This document shows, in pieces, positions 9,286 through 19,175 of a stretch of DNA of 64,000 nt. Source of the stretch: Rhizobium sp. 18065 (lineage in GTDB: Bacteria; Pseudomonadota; Alphaproteobacteria; Rhizobiales; Rhizobiaceae); NCBI RefSeq assembly GCF_902706095.1, contig NZ_CACSJP010000001.1, forward strand, positions 62,001-126,000. Direction: 5' to 3'. Position 1 is the first letter of the stretch. Every line of letters starts with the position of its first letter. Under the pieces are notes generated by a model. That model made no database searches. It had not been told where the DNA came from and saw nothing but the letters and a program-made list of their open reading frames with translations. A program made the position numbers and the translations under genes.

Positions 9286-9759
9286 CTACTTCTTGGAAAT
9301 TGTCAGGAATTTTGTGCCTTTGACCCGAACCGTCATTTCGCAAGGGTCTGTGCCTTCCTCGCGCTCGCAATATTTCGGATGCATTTTCAGCACAAAGACC
9401 ATGTTGCCGAAGCGCTTGATGAAATCATAGCTGTACATCTGCGCGGTGGCGATCATGAAATAGCCGCCCTCCTTGACCTGCAGGTAGAAATTGAACGGGC
9501 AGCCTTCCTCGGAGCAGTCTGGGCCGCGCGTTCCATCGCACAGGATCTCGCTGTTATTGGTGACGGCGTCGATCAGTCCATCGTTGTTGATGTCGATACG
9601 GCCGATGAAGTCGGCGCCGTATTGCACCAGTTTACAGCGTTTGCCGTAGTGCTCCTTCTCATAGATCTCGGGATCATTGAGAAGCTCCTGCTGGGCATGG
9701 GCAATCGGCGCTGCAAGGCCGAGCAGCAGGGCAAGAAGCAGGCGAAGAAAGGGCGTCAA
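9286..9759 (-). CDS. Secreted cysteine-rich hypothetical protein
   Basis: I choose a TTG start at 9759 because ggagg lies seven bases upstream and the frame then opens with a clear signal peptide (TPFLRLLLALLLGLAAPIAHA, cleaved before QQ). The mature protein, about 135 residues, has six Cys residues, enough for three disulfides, and a DINNDGLIDAV stretch resembling an EF-hand or FG-GAP calcium loop. It is therefore probably periplasmic or exported. I recognise no family. It lies divergent from the TRIC-like gene at 9878. Confidence 0.75.
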   Translation of the reverse strand: MTPFLRLLLALLLGLAAPIAHAQQELLNDPEIYEKEHYGKRCKLVQYGADFIGRIDINNDGLIDAVTNNSEILCDGTRGPDCSEEGCPFNFYLQVKEGGYFMIATAQMYSYDFIKRFGNMVFVLKMHPKYCEREEGTDPCEMTVRVKGTKFLTISKK

Positions 9760-9877
9760 GGCTGAACCTCCGGTATGCAGCTGCCAAACGACAGAAGGCG
9801 CCAATCTAGCGCAGGCGGCTTGCGTCACCCTTAACGGCATGATTCAAATCCTGGCACCTGCCGAAGGAGAAAGAGAC

Positions 9878-10513
9878 ATGTCGCTGCTATCGTATCTGGA
9901 CTATGCCGGCATCGCGCTGTTTGCGGCGACGGGTGCGCTGGCGGCGTCGCGCAAGCAGCTCGACATGATAGGCTTTCTGTTCTTCGCCGTCATCACCGGC
10001 CTTGGTGGCGGCACGGTGCGCGACATCGTGCTCGGCCGCGTGCCGGTCTTCTGGGTCCTCAATCCGGACTATATCATCGTCTGCTGCGCCATCGGCGTGC
10101 TGGTCTTCTTTACCGCGCATCTGGTCGAGTCCCGCTACAAGCTGCTGATCTGGCTGGATGCGATCGGGCTTTCCGCCTATTGCGTCATGGGTGCGGCGAA
10201 AGGACTGGCTGCCACGGGATCGCCAACGATCGCGATAGTCACGGGAACATTGACCGCAAGCTTCGGCGGCGTGCTGCGCGACCTTCTCGCCAATGAACCA
10301 TCGGTATTGCTACGGCCGGAAATCTACATCACGGCAGCATTGATCGGCGCTGCTGCCTTCACCTTGGCCAATGAAATCGGCGTGCCGCTCTATGTTGCAT
10401 CGATGATTGGCGCGCTGGCGGCATTCGTGGTTCGTGGTGGCGCGCTCTATTTCGGCTGGACCTTCCCGACCTACAGGCACAAGCCTGGACGGCATCCGGA
10501 TGAGGTGATGTGA
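9878..10513 (+). CDS. TRIC-like (UPF0126/YadS) cation channel family membrane protein
   Basis: The protein has 211 residues and about seven hydrophobic segments. The two repeated glycine motifs of the family are present: ITGLGGGTVRDIVLGRVP in the first half and TLTASFGGVLRDLLANEPSV in the second. Bacterial homologues form trimeric, potassium-permeable channels in crystal structures; the physiological role is uncertain. Start ATG 9878 follows a good aaggag site. It converges with irr, with three bases between the stop codons. Confidence 0.9.
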   Translation: MSLLSYLDYAGIALFAATGALAASRKQLDMIGFLFFAVITGLGGGTVRDIVLGRVPVFWVLNPDYIIVCCAIGVLVFFTAHLVESRYKLLIWLDAIGLSAYCVMGAAKGLAATGSPTIAIVTGTLTASFGGVLRDLLANEPSVLLRPEIYITAALIGAAAFTLANEIGVPLYVASMIGALAAFVVRGGALYFGWTFPTYRHKPGRHPDEVM

Positions 10514-10516
10514 GGA

Positions 10517-10939
10517 TCAGCCCTGCTTGGCGCGCAGGCGGATAATCACGTCGACATGTGCGATTTCCATGCCTTCGGGTGCTTCCGGCAGGTTGTCGAT
10601 CGTGAGGTTGTTGACCGGGATGTCGAGAACCTTGTTTTCCCCTTCCACGAAGAAGTGGTGGTGGTCGGAAACATTGGTATCGAAATAGGTCTTTGCGCTT
10701 TCGACCGCGAGAACACGGATCAGTCCGGCCTCGGTAAACTGGTGCAGCGTGTTGTAGACAGTTGCCAGAGACACGGGGAAATCGGCAGCAAGAGCTTCCT
10801 CGTGCAGTTCTTCCACAGTCAGATGTCGATCGCCCTTGGCGAACAGAAGATTGGCCAGCGCGATGCGTTGACGCGTCGGGCGCAGGCCCGATCGACGCAA
10901 TTTCAGTTCGATGCCAGTCTGGCACATTGCCATCGTCAA
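10517..10939 (-). CDS. irr: Iron response regulator Irr (Fur family)
   Basis: A 140-residue winged-helix repressor. The DNA-binding half has GLRPTRQRIALANLLFAKGD and PVSLATVYNTLHQF. The dimerisation half has the His-rich KTYFDTNVSDHHHFF (His93-95) diagnostic of Irr. In rhizobia Irr senses haem status and controls iron storage, haem and iron-using genes. The Bradyrhizobium N-terminal haem regulatory motif (GCPWHD) is absent, as in Rhizobium. A TTG at 10939 has ggagg at ideal spacing (seven bases); ATG 10933 is the alternative. It is transcribed divergently from fabA, a conserved rhizobial arrangement. Confidence 0.93.
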   Translation of the reverse strand: MTMAMCQTGIELKLRRSGLRPTRQRIALANLLFAKGDRHLTVEELHEEALAADFPVSLATVYNTLHQFTEAGLIRVLAVESAKTYFDTNVSDHHHFFVEGENKVLDIPVNNLTIDNLPEAPEGMEIAHVDVIIRLRAKQG

Positions 10940-11244
10940 AGAACGACCTCCGGTTCGGTGCGAGCAATGTGCATCGCATCAAGTTCGGATATAACTGCAA
11001 AATCAGGGCGTTTCAATAGTTCGGGTGGGCACAAGCCGGTGGGCAGGCGGGTCGGGGGCCCTTTTTTCGCCGAATTGGGTCTGGTGGTGCGGTATTGCTT
11101 CCTGTATCGACCTTGAATGAAATAGGATCGTCGTCCGGCTCGAATGTCGGCGATGACTGACCCAAGATTGCGGGGCTTCATTTTGCCCCTCTCTTGCTCT
11201 ATTGGGTCCGGACATATGCAGCCGAGGGGGGAAGAAGAAGAAAA
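10940..11244. other. irr-fabA divergent intergenic region
   Basis: This 305-base gap holds the predicted irr promoter on the left and must hold the fabA promoter on the right. A GGGGGCCCTTTTTT run lies near 11060 and a CTTGAA box at 11110-11115. I see no gene, inverted repeat of operator size or riboswitch in it. Confidence 0.5.
10989..11016 (-). promoter_or_regulatory. Predicted sigma-70 promoter of irr
   Basis: On the minus strand TTGAAA (11016-11011) and TTATAT (10994-10989) are 16 bases apart, which places the transcript start about 40 bases before irr. No obvious ICE box (TTTAGAA-N3-TTCTAAA) is visible here. Confidence 0.5.
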
Positions 11245-11763
11245 ATGGTAACGAGACAGTCTAGCTACAATTACGAAGAAATCCTCTCCTGCGGCCGTGG
11301 TGAACTTTTCGGCCCGGGCAATGCGCAATTGCCGCTGCCGCCGATGCTGATGGTCCATCGCATCACGGATATTTCCGAAACCGGTGGTGCCTTCGACAAG
11401 GGTTACATCCGCGCGGAATACGATGTTCGTCCGGATGACTGGTATTTTCCGTGCCATTTCCAGGGCAATCCAATCATGCCGGGCTGCCTCGGTCTCGATG
11501 GTATGTGGCAGCTGACAGGCTTTTTCCTCGGCTGGCTCGGCGAGCCGGGTCGCGGCATGGCGCTGTCCACCGGCGAAGTGAAATTCAAGGGCATGGTTCG
11601 TCCTGATACGAAGTTGCTCGAATACGGCATCGACTTCAAGCGCGTGATGCGTGGCCGCCTTGTGCTTGGCACAGCAGACGGCTGGTTGAAGGCCGATGGC
11701 GAAACCATATATCAGGCGTCCGACCTTCGTGTAGGTCTGTCGAAGGACAAGGTTGCCGAATAG
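11245..11763 (+). CDS. fabA: 3-hydroxydecanoyl-ACP dehydratase/isomerase
   Basis: FabA dehydrates 3-hydroxydecanoyl-ACP and isomerises the trans-2 to the cis-3 product, the branch point of anaerobic unsaturated fatty acid synthesis. The protein has 172 residues, the normal length. The active-site block [17 protein letters not shown] provides His71 and Asp85. Start ATG 11245 is preceded by a purine-rich ggggggaagaagaag. fabB follows after 39 bases and fabI overlaps fabB, giving a fabA-fabB-fabI operon. Confidence 0.97.
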   Translation: MVTRQSSYNYEEILSCGRGELFGPGNAQLPLPPMLMVHRITDISETGGAFDKGYIRAEYDVRPDDWYFPCHFQGNPIMPGCLGLDGMWQLTGFFLGWLGEPGRGMALSTGEVKFKGMVRPDTKLLEYGIDFKRVMRGRLVLGTADGWLKADGETIYQASDLRVGLSKDKVAE

Positions 11764-11802
11764 GCGCCCGTCCCCCACCATAATTACAAGAAGGTCTGAG
11801 AG

Positions 11803-13026
11803 ATGAGACGGGTTGTTGTAACGGGTCTTGGCATCGTGTCTTCGATTGGCGCTGACGCTGCAGAAGTCACCGCATCGCTGCGCAACGCAAAGTCGGGCAT
11901 TAGCTTTTCGCCTGATTTCGCCGAACATGGTTTCAAGTGCCAGGTATGGGGCAAACCCAACCTGGATCCGACCGATCTGGTCGATCGCCGCGCCATGCGT
12001 TTTCTGTCGCAGGGCGGCGCATGGAACCATGTCGCCATGAAGCAGGCGCTCGCCGATTCCGGCCTTGAGGAAAAGGACTACGCCGCCAACGAGCGGACCG
12101 GCATCATCATGGGCTCGGGTGGGCCGTCGACGCGTCAGATCGTCGAGGCGGCCGACATTACCCGCCAGAACAAGAGCCCCAAGCGCATCGGTCCGTTCGC
12201 CGTGCCGAAGGCGATGTCCTCGACCGCCTCCGCCACGCTGGCCACCTGGTTCAAGATCCACGGCGTCAACTATTCGATCTCCTCGGCCTGCTCGACATCG
12301 GCGCATTGCATCGGCAATGCCGCTGAAATGATTCAGTGGGGCAAGCAGGACATCATGTTCGCCGGCGGCCACGAGGATCTCGACTGGTCGATGTCGAACC
12401 TCTTCGATGCCATGGGTGCAATGTCCTCGAAATACAATGAAACGCCTTCGACCGCATCGCGTGCCTATGACGCTTCGCGTGACGGTTTTGTCATCGCCGG
12501 CGGAGCGGGTGTTCTGGTCCTCGAAGAACTCGAGCACGCCAAGGCACGCGGCGCCAAGATCTATGCCGAAATCACCGGCTACGGCGCGACCTCCGATGGC
12601 TATGACATGGTCGCACCGTCGGGCGAGGGCGCAATGCGTTGCATGCGTCAGGCCCTGTCCACGGTGAAGGGCGAAGTCGATTACATCAACACCCACGGCA
12701 CCTCGACGCCTGTGGGCGATTCGAAGGAAATCGGCGCCATTCGCGAAGTCTTCGGGTCCAAGATCCCGCACATCCAGTCGACCAAGTCGCTGACCGGCCA
12801 CTCGCTCGGTGCGGCCGGCGTGCAGGAATCGATCTACGGCCTTTTGATGATGCAGGAACGCTTCATCGGTGAAAGCGCCCATATCACCGAACTGGATCCC
12901 GAGTTCGACGGTGTGCCGATCGTGCGCAAGCGCATCGACGATGCGAAGATCGACACGGTGCTTTCGAACTCGTTCGGCTTTGGCGGTACGAACGCCACGC
13001 TCGTCTTCCAGCGTCACAACGGGTGA
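11803..13026 (+). CDS. fabB: 3-oxoacyl-ACP synthase I (KAS I)
   Basis: A 407-residue condensing enzyme that elongates the cis-3-decenoyl-ACP made by FabA. The catalytic triad matches E. coli numbering exactly: Cys163 in [12 protein letters not shown], His298 in [11 protein letters not shown] and His333 in [11 protein letters not shown]. The start at ATG 11803 has aaggtctgagag upstream. Together with FabA it commits the strain to the FabA-FabB unsaturated fatty acid pathway. Confidence 0.97.
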   Translation: MRRVVVTGLGIVSSIGADAAEVTASLRNAKSGISFSPDFAEHGFKCQVWGKPNLDPTDLVDRRAMRFLSQGGAWNHVAMKQALADSGLEEKDYAANERTGIIMGSGGPSTRQIVEAADITRQNKSPKRIGPFAVPKAMSSTASATLATWFKIHGVNYSISSACSTSAHCIGNAAEMIQWGKQDIMFAGGHEDLDWSMSNLFDAMGAMSSKYNETPSTASRAYDASRDGFVIAGGAGVLVLEELEHAKARGAKIYAEITGYGATSDGYDMVAPSGEGAMRCMRQALSTVKGEVDYINTHGTSTPVGDSKEIGAIREVFGSKIPHIQSTKSLTGHSLGAAGVQESIYGLLMMQERFIGESAHITELDPEFDGVPIVRKRIDDAKIDTVLSNSFGFGGTNATLVFQRHNG

Positions 13027-13838
13027 CGGGAATGCTGGGATCTATGCAGGGCAAACGCGGCCTGATCATGGGCGTTGCCAACAATCACTCGATCGCCTGG
13101 GGTATTTCCAAGGCGCTCGCGTCGGCCGGTGCAGAACTTGCATTCACCTACCAGGGCGAAGCGCTTGGCAAGCGTGTCAAGCCGCTGGCTGCCGAACTGG
13201 GCTCTGATGTCGTCCTGCCGTGCGATGTTGAGGATCTGGCCTCGCTCGATGGTGTCATCGATGCACTGAAGGCCCGCTGGGGCAAGATCGACTTCATCGT
13301 GCATGCTATTGGCTTTTCCGACAAGAATGAGCTGAAGGGGCTGTATGCCGATACGACGCGGGACAATTTCACCAAGACCATGGTGATCTCCTGCTTCTCC
13401 TTCACCGAGATCGCCAAGCGTGCAGCCGGTCTGATGACCGAAGGCGGCTCGATGCTGACGCTGACCTATGGCGGCTCCGTCCGGGTCATGCCGAACTACA
13501 ATGTCATGGGTGTTGCGAAAGCCGCCCTTGAAGCATCGGTACGGTATCTGGCGGCCGACTATGGTCCACGCGGGATCCGCGTCAATGCGATCTCCGCAGG
13601 CCCGATCCGCACGCTGGCAGGTGCCGGCATTGCCGATGCGCGTGCGATGTTGTCCTGGCAGCAGAAGAACTCGCCGCTGCGCCGCAGCGTCACGATCGAG
13701 GATGTCGGCAGTTCGGCCCTTTATCTTCTCTCAGACATGTCGCGCGGCGTGACCGGTGAAATCCACTACGTGGATGCGGGCTACAACGTCACGTCCATGC
13801 CGGCGCTGGATGTTCTCGCCAGCGCGGACAGCGAGTAA
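13023..13838 (+). CDS. fabI: Enoyl-ACP reductase (NADH)
   Basis: Reduces trans-2-enoyl-ACP in the last step of each fatty acid elongation cycle. The short-chain dehydrogenase fold shows the FabI-type nucleotide-binding start [19 protein letters not shown] and the catalytic [10 protein letters not shown] (Tyr and Lys seven residues apart). I start at GTG 13023, which overlaps the fabB stop (GTGA) and suggests translational coupling; ATG 13032, three codons later, is equally possible and would put the catalytic pair at residues 156 and 163, as in E. coli. Last gene of the fabABI operon. Confidence 0.94.
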   Translation: MTGMLGSMQGKRGLIMGVANNHSIAWGISKALASAGAELAFTYQGEALGKRVKPLAAELGSDVVLPCDVEDLASLDGVIDALKARWGKIDFIVHAIGFSDKNELKGLYADTTRDNFTKTMVISCFSFTEIAKRAAGLMTEGGSMLTLTYGGSVRVMPNYNVMGVAKAALEASVRYLAADYGPRGIRVNAISAGPIRTLAGAGIADARAMLSWQQKNSPLRRSVTIEDVGSSALYLLSDMSRGVTGEIHYVDAGYNVTSMPALDVLASADSE

Positions 13839-13843
13839 GGCAT

Positions 13844-13876
13844 AAAAAAACCTGGCGCGTCTCGTAACGCGCCAGG
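13844..13876 (-). terminator. Rho-independent terminator, minus strand
   Basis: A 10-bp perfect stem (13851-13860 with 13867-13876). On the minus strand seven T residues follow it, so it ends the small HTH gene. The stem may also slow plus-strand polymerase leaving fabI. Confidence 0.85.
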
Positions 13877-13914
13877 CATTCAGTCGGAAGGTCCGCTAGC
13901 CGATGGGAGATCGG

Positions 13915-14178
13915 CTACTCCGAATGAGTTTTATCCGAGTGATCGATTGCGCCGATCAACATTGCGATGCTCACGGCATGCATGAGATTGCTGGCATTGA
14001 GCTTGATCCGCGCTGATGTGAGCGCCACATCGATATCAGCACGCGATAGAGTGACGCCATTTCCGGCTTCGTCGGGTTTTTTGCCTTCGGCAACCAGCGT
14101 CAGGCATTGTATTTCACGATCTGTGAGCATCGGAGAAATTAACCGATCTCCGATCGCCATATGGGTGTCGGTCATCAT
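13915..14178 (-). CDS. LuxR-type helix-turn-helix protein without a sensor domain
   Basis: About 87 residues, nearly all of it a LuxR/GerE DNA-binding domain (PMLTDREIQCLTLVAEGKKP, then SARIKLNASNLMHAVSIAML). There is no room for a receiver or acyl-homoserine-lactone domain. The recognition-helix region is slightly divergent, with GNGVTLSRADIDVALTSAR in place of the usual IA..L.IS..TV..H. The start is uncertain: ATG 14178 or 14175 lack a clear ribosome site, and the frame is open to 14259. It could be a transcription factor or a modulator that pairs with one. The 213-base gap up to 14391 shows nothing recognisable. Confidence 0.72.
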   Translation of the reverse strand: MMTDTHMAIGDRLISPMLTDREIQCLTLVAEGKKPDEAGNGVTLSRADIDVALTSARIKLNASNLMHAVSIAMLIGAIDHSDKTHSE

Positions 14179-14391
14179 TATCTTTATGCCGGGAAGGTGA
14201 AGCCACAAAAGACGGAAGGGCTCAACCCGCTCGTCAACACGGCTGCCCTTATAAGCCAACAGGGCGCAAAGTATTTACCCCCACGCGCCAAAGTTTTATC
14301 TTCGAGTGCAGGTCAGCGGGACTACTTACAATATCGGTTGGGGCTGAAGCTCTATTTCGCGATACAATCGTTTTTTTGTCAATACCTTACG

Positions 14392-15420
14392 TCACGCCGA
14401 CTTTCGTTCGCGCACTTCGGTTGGGGTGTGACCGAACCAACGGGTGACCGACCGGGTGAAAGCGCTGGGAGCGGAATAGCCCAGGCGATAACAGATTTCG
14501 GAGATCGGCAACTCGCTTTCCGTCAGCAGGTTGAAGCTCACATCGCGGCGGATGCTGTCACGAAGGTCGTTCATGCTCGTGCCATGCTGTGCCAGCCTTC
14601 TTTGGAAGGTCCGCTCTGACAGGCCGAAATAGGGAGCAATGTCAGACAGCGGATATTCGCCATCGCAGACATGCAGAAGCAGATAGTGGCGCACTTGGTC
14701 GAGAAAGTCGCCATCCATGTCGAGCGTGGCGGGCCGGGCTGCCCGGCACTGCGTGTCCATCAGTTCGTGCAGGCGTCTGTCGCCGGCCGGATTGGCCGCT
14801 TCCAGAAAACTGGTCGGAAACCGGATGCAGTTCATCCGCTGAGCAAAGCTGACTTTCCGGGTGAGGCGCTCACGAAACGGCTGGATGTTCCGTGGTCTTG
14901 GCCTCTCCAGTTCGATTTCGACCTGATCTGTCAGGACGCCCGCAAGATCGCGTGCGCGCTGCATGACAAGCGCTACGGACATGTCGACATACTGATCGCG
15001 TTTCACGATGATCGGCGCAAACGTCCATGAAAGAAGCGCGCCGCGCTCGTCGACCAACAGCCGCGAATAGCTGGTATGGGTTACATACTGGATATGTGCA
15101 TCGAGGAACTGAACGAAATCGAGACCGGTCGGTGCGGATAACAATCCGTAGCCGAACGCACCGGTCGAACCCGGCTCATAGGCTTGCACGCTGACAAGGC
15201 CGAAAGCCTCGTCATCAGAAAGCAACGCACAGGCCTCCAGAAGCCTGCACAGGCGATCAAGGCTGATGCGGGCGGTCATGCTCTGGAAACAGTCCGGATT
15301 GATGTCCAGCGCCTTGCAAATCGGCACGATATCTATGCCGTAACTCTGGGCGTGAACCACCACGGCCGAGGCAAGGCCTGCGACCGTCGTCAGTTCATCG
15401 GTCAGATTCTTTTGCGGCAT
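14392..15420 (-). CDS. AraC-family transcriptional regulator
   Basis: A 342-residue protein. Residues about 15-200 match the arabinose-binding-like N-terminal domain of OruR/ArgR-type AraC regulators. The last 90 residues hold two helix-turn-helix motifs (LSDIAPYFGLSERTFQRRLA and ISEICYRLGYSAPSAFTRSV). Such proteins usually activate amino acid, lipid or carbon-source genes. The target is unknown; no catabolic gene is adjacent. The start at ATG 15420 is a choice; TTG 15459 in the same frame is possible, and neither has a strong ribosome site. Confidence 0.87.
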   Translation of the reverse strand: MPQKNLTDELTTVAGLASAVVVHAQSYGIDIVPICKALDINPDCFQSMTARISLDRLCRLLEACALLSDDEAFGLVSVQAYEPGSTGAFGYGLLSAPTGLDFVQFLDAHIQYVTHTSYSRLLVDERGALLSWTFAPIIVKRDQYVDMSVALVMQRARDLAGVLTDQVEIELERPRPRNIQPFRERLTRKVSFAQRMNCIRFPTSFLEAANPAGDRRLHELMDTQCRAARPATLDMDGDFLDQVRHYLLLHVCDGEYPLSDIAPYFGLSERTFQRRLAQHGTSMNDLRDSIRRDVSFNLLTESELPISEICYRLGYSAPSAFTRSVTRWFGHTPTEVRERKSA

Positions 15421-15542
15421 TTGGAAGCCTGGCGCCGAAGGGAAAGAACTTGGCGTCAAAAGCTAAGTCAAGACACGGCGTGAGTCGAGTGCCGTGGCCA
15501 CGGAAGATATCAATCTCCCGTGACTGTATGCTAAAATATGAA

Positions 15543-16559
15543 CTAGCGCTTCGCCCAAAGGACTTTGAAGCGGGAGTTGCGGCAGGTTTCGCCATGCTGC
15601 TTGAAGTTGGCCGCAAGCACGGCCTCGTAGGACAGGCCCCGATTCGCGACCAGAAGCAACTCGCCACCATTGCGCAGTGCCTCGGCGGCAGCCTTGATCA
15701 TCGCTTCGCCGATGGAAGGTTCGGCGGCATGCCCTTCGTGGAACGGCGGGTTCATGATCACCAGATCATACTTTTCCTTCGCCGGCTCGTTGCCGAGATC
15801 CTGCCAGAAGAAACGCGTCGTCAGCTTCGGGCAGTTGGTCGCGAGATTCTTGCGGGCGTGCTCCAGAGCGTCGTGGCTGGCCTCAAAGAGATCGATGCGA
15901 TTGGTGCGCGGCGACTTTTCGGCAAGCATGACGGAGAGATAGCCCCAGCCTGCGCCAAAGTCGGCAGCATTGCCGTCGAAGTTTGTCGGCATCCGGCTTG
16001 CCAGAAGCTCCGAACCATCATCGACATGCGCATGGGAGAACAGGCCGGCACGGGTCTCGAAACGACCGTCCACGATGACCGGCTTGGCCTGCAGTGTCGC
16101 GATCGCAGCGGAGACATCCGCGGGCACGGTAAACCAGACGGCGACGCCGTGATACTTCGGCATCGATTCCGGCGCGAAGCCCAGGCGATCGAGCTGTTTG
16201 CGCAATGGCTGCACGCCATCTTCCTTCGCGCCGGCAATCACGACGAGACCACCAGCCTTGACGCGCTTCAGCGCTTCGGCAACGCGGTCTTCGTTGATGC
16301 CCTTGTGTTTGTCGCACAGGATCAGTGCACCATCGAAGTCATCGCCCTCGACGACCGCAACGGGCGCCTGGTGCGCGGCTTCCAGCCGGCGGAAATCGGG
16401 GCGGAAGCCCTGGACCACGGTCAGCTCGGCAGCAAAGCCGTCAGGCTTGGCAAAGCCTGCTTCGGCACCGAGAAAGAGATAGCGCGTACCTTCGCCAGGC
16501 AGCGCGACGGTTTCCGTCACGAACGGATGGAACAGGGTCTTCAGCGTTTCGCGGCTCAT
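15543..16559 (-). CDS. RsmC/RlmG-like class I SAM methyltransferase
   Basis: A 338-residue protein with two halves. The N-terminal half is a degenerate methyltransferase-like domain. The C-terminal half is an active MTS domain with the SAM motif DFGAGWGYLSVML and the catalytic IMNPPFHEG, the NPPF signature for guanine-N2 rRNA methylation. This layout is that of RsmC (16S G1207) and RlmG (23S G1835). Which one it is cannot be told from the sequence alone. It lies downstream of pnp on the same strand but behind the pnp terminator. Confidence 0.85.
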   Translation of the reverse strand: MSRETLKTLFHPFVTETVALPGEGTRYLFLGAEAGFAKPDGFAAELTVVQGFRPDFRRLEAAHQAPVAVVEGDDFDGALILCDKHKGINEDRVAEALKRVKAGGLVVIAGAKEDGVQPLRKQLDRLGFAPESMPKYHGVAVWFTVPADVSAAIATLQAKPVIVDGRFETRAGLFSHAHVDDGSELLASRMPTNFDGNAADFGAGWGYLSVMLAEKSPRTNRIDLFEASHDALEHARKNLATNCPKLTTRFFWQDLGNEPAKEKYDLVIMNPPFHEGHAAEPSIGEAMIKAAAEALRNGGELLLVANRGLSYEAVLAANFKQHGETCRNSRFKVLWAKR

Positions 16560-16637
16560 GTCGAGGCCCTCTAGAGCAGTTCAGGGAAGGGCGTCGGGGC
16601 CGCTTCGGTTGAAGACTGCGTCAAACAATCGGATAAC

Positions 16638-16667
16638 AAAAAAAGGCGCGGAAGTTATTCCGCGCCT
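16638..16667 (-). terminator. Rho-independent terminator of pnp
   Basis: On the minus strand a GGCGCGGAA/TTCCGCGCC stem with a four-base loop is followed by seven T residues, starting 22 bases after the pnp stop codon. Confidence 0.92.
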
Positions 16668-16688
16668 CTGGATCAGCAGGAAGCGCGC

Positions 16689-18830
16689 TTATTCAGCGGC
16701 TTCGCCACCTTCACTCTTCTTTTCAACGACTTCCTTGCCGGTCGTCTGGTCGACGGCCTTCATCGACAGGCGAACCTTGCCGCGCTCGTCGAAGCCCATC
16801 AGCTTGACCCAGACCTTCTGGCCTTCCTTGACCACGTCCTGCGTCTTGGCAACACGATCGGAAGCGAGCTGGCTGATATGAACCAGGCCATCACGCGAAC
16901 CGAAGAAGTTGACGAAAGCGCCGAAGTCGGCGGTCTTCACAACGGTACCTTCATAGACGACGCCGACTTCCGGCTCGGCCACGATGGAGTGGATCCACTT
17001 GCGGGCTGCTTCGATTTCCTTGCCGGAGGCAGAGGCGATCTTCACGGTGCCGTCGTCTTCGATGTTGATCTTGGCGCCGGTCTTTTCGACGATTTCGCGG
17101 ATGACCTTGCCGCCCGAACCGATGACTTCACGGATCTTGTCGACCGGGATGTTCATCACTTCGATGCGTGGTGCGAATTCGCCGAGCTGCGAGCGACCTT
17201 CGGTGATGGCGTTGGCCATTTCGCCGAGGATGTGCTTGCGACCGCCCTGAGCCTGCTCCAGAGCAACCTTCATGATCTCTTCGGTGATACCGGCGATCTT
17301 GATGTCCATCTGCAGCGAGGTGATGCCGTCGGCAGTGCCGGCGACCTTGAAGTCCATGTCGCCGAGGTGATCTTCGTCGCCGAGGATGTCGGAGAGAACT
17401 GCAAAGCGTTCGCCTTCGAGGATCAGGCCCATGGCGATACCGGCAACTGGCTTGGCCAAGGGAACGCCTGCATCCATCAGAGCGAGCGAGGTGCCGCAAA
17501 CGGTTGCCATCGAGGACGAGCCGTTCGACTCGGTGATCTCGGAGACGACGCGCAGCGTGTAGGGGAACTGCTCAGGCGAAGGCAGCATCGGACGGATAGC
17601 GCGCCATGCGAGCTTGCCGTGACCGATTTCGCGGCGGCCAGGCGAACCCATGCGGCCGGTTTCGCCAACCGAGTAGGGAGGGAAGTTGTAATGGAGCAGG
17701 AAGCGCTCCTTGTACATGCCGGTCAGAGAATCGACGTACTGTTCGTCTTCGCCGGTGCCGAGCGTGGCAACAACGATCGCCTGGGTTTCGCCGCGGGTGA
17801 ACAGGGCCGAGCCGTGGGTGCGCGGCAGGATGCCGACTTCAGAAACGATCGCACGAACGGTCGACAGGTCGCGGCCGTCGATGCGGCTCTTGGTGTCGAG
17901 GATGTTCCAGCGAACGATCTTCGCCTGCAGGTGCTTGAAGGTCGCGCCGATGACTTCGGCGGTGTACTTCGGCTCAGCGCCTTCCGGGAAGAAGTGTGCC
18001 TTGACCTTCGCCTTGACGGCGTCGACGGCAGCGTAGCGTTCGGCCTTCTGGGTGTTCTTGTAGGCAACGCGCAGTTCGGCTTCGAAGTGCTTGAGCATTT
18101 CGGCTTCGAGCTCGGAATGATCTTCCGGCTGGAAATCGCGAGGCTCCTTGGCGGCAACTTCGGCGAGCTTGATGATCGCGTCGAGAACCGGCTGGAAACC
18201 CTTATGGCCGAACATGACGGCGCCGAGCATGATTTCTTCGTTGAGTTCCTTGGCTTCGGATTCAACCATCAGAACGGCGTCGTGGGTACCGGCAACAACC
18301 AGGTCCAGAACCGATTCGTCCATCTCGTCGAGATGTGGGTTGAGGACGTATTCGCCGTTGATGTAGCCGACGCGTGCGCCGCCAACCGGGCCCATGAAAG
18401 GAATGCCGGAGAGCGTCAGCGCTGCTGAGGCTGCAACCATCGACAATACGTCCGGATCGTTTTCAAGGTCGTGCTGGACGACGGTAACGACGACCTGAGT
18501 GTCGTTCTTGTAGCCTTCCGGGAACAGCGGGCGGATCGGACGGTCGATCAGGCGGGAAACCAGCGTTTCCTTTTCCGACGGACGACCTTCGCGCTTGAAA
18601 TAGCCACCCGGGATCTTGCCGGCGGCATAGGTCTTTTCCTGGTAGTTGACGGTCAGCGGGAAGAAGTCCTGGCCCGGCTTCGGCGACTTGGCCGAAACGA
18701 CGGTGGCGAGAACGACGGTTTCGCCGTAGGTGGCCAGAACGGCACCGTCAGCCTGACGGGCGATCTTGCCGGTTTCGAGCTTCAGCGGGCGGCCTGCCCA
18801 CTCGATTTCAACGCTGTGAGTATCAAACAT
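16689..18830 (-). CDS. pnp: Polyribonucleotide nucleotidyltransferase (PNPase)
   Basis: PNPase degrades RNA 3'-5' by phosphorolysis and can add 3' tails. The 713-residue protein has the standard order: RNase PH domain 1 (about 1-220), helical linker, RNase PH domain 2 (about 310-545), KH domain ([20 protein letters not shown], about 560) and S1 domain ([20 protein letters not shown], about 625). Start ATG 18830 has ggacaagag directly upstream. It follows rpsO on the same strand across a 345-base gap, the classical rpsO-pnp order. Confidence 0.97.
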   Translation of the reverse strand: MFDTHSVEIEWAGRPLKLETGKIARQADGAVLATYGETVVLATVVSAKSPKPGQDFFPLTVNYQEKTYAAGKIPGGYFKREGRPSEKETLVSRLIDRPIRPLFPEGYKNDTQVVVTVVQHDLENDPDVLSMVAASAALTLSGIPFMGPVGGARVGYINGEYVLNPHLDEMDESVLDLVVAGTHDAVLMVESEAKELNEEIMLGAVMFGHKGFQPVLDAIIKLAEVAAKEPRDFQPEDHSELEAEMLKHFEAELRVAYKNTQKAERYAAVDAVKAKVKAHFFPEGAEPKYTAEVIGATFKHLQAKIVRWNILDTKSRIDGRDLSTVRAIVSEVGILPRTHGSALFTRGETQAIVVATLGTGEDEQYVDSLTGMYKERFLLHYNFPPYSVGETGRMGSPGRREIGHGKLAWRAIRPMLPSPEQFPYTLRVVSEITESNGSSSMATVCGTSLALMDAGVPLAKPVAGIAMGLILEGERFAVLSDILGDEDHLGDMDFKVAGTADGITSLQMDIKIAGITEEIMKVALEQAQGGRKHILGEMANAITEGRSQLGEFAPRIEVMNIPVDKIREVIGSGGKVIREIVEKTGAKINIEDDGTVKIASASGKEIEAARKWIHSIVAEPEVGVVYEGTVVKTADFGAFVNFFGSRDGLVHISQLASDRVAKTQDVVKEGQKVWVKLMGFDERGKVRLSMKAVDQTTGKEVVEKKSEGGEAAE

Positions 18831-19175
18831 CTCTTGTCCTTCATCCACGGAGTGCCCTTGCACAAAAAGACGAACGGTCCACAAGGAACCAACGTCACCG
18901 CGGAAATTCTGACACATCACGGGCAAGACAGCGGGAGGCTTTCGGGTGTCGCGAACGGATCTGCTTCCGATCGCTCAGTCCATCTGACGCCAGGTCTCTG
19001 GCGAAAGCATCCGGCAATCCTGCCCCATGACAGGTCATCGGTTGGTATTTGCAGCACCGGTCATCCGGACTGCCTTTCATGCGCTTCGATCACGATGATA
19101 ATCTGTCGAAGTCTAGGGACCTGTGTCCCAAAAGAGGCCGGCGGACCTTCATGCGAAGATCCGCCGGAAACTGTT
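18831..19175 (-). other. rpsO-pnp intergenic region with hairpin
   Basis: The 345-base gap has no gene. Just after rpsO, on the minus strand, an 8-bp stem (19138-19145 with 19160-19167) is followed by CCTCTTTT: a weak terminator or processing hairpin. The remaining 260 bases form the pnp leader. In E. coli such a leader is the site of RNase III and PNPase autoregulation; whether this one works so is not visible. Confidence 0.55.

Noticed and set aside
16560..16640. CTCTAGAGCAG...GGTTGAAG motif resembling short dispersed intergenic repeats of rhizobia
   Set aside because: Only one short partial copy is visible in this window and no target duplication or pairing partner can be shown.
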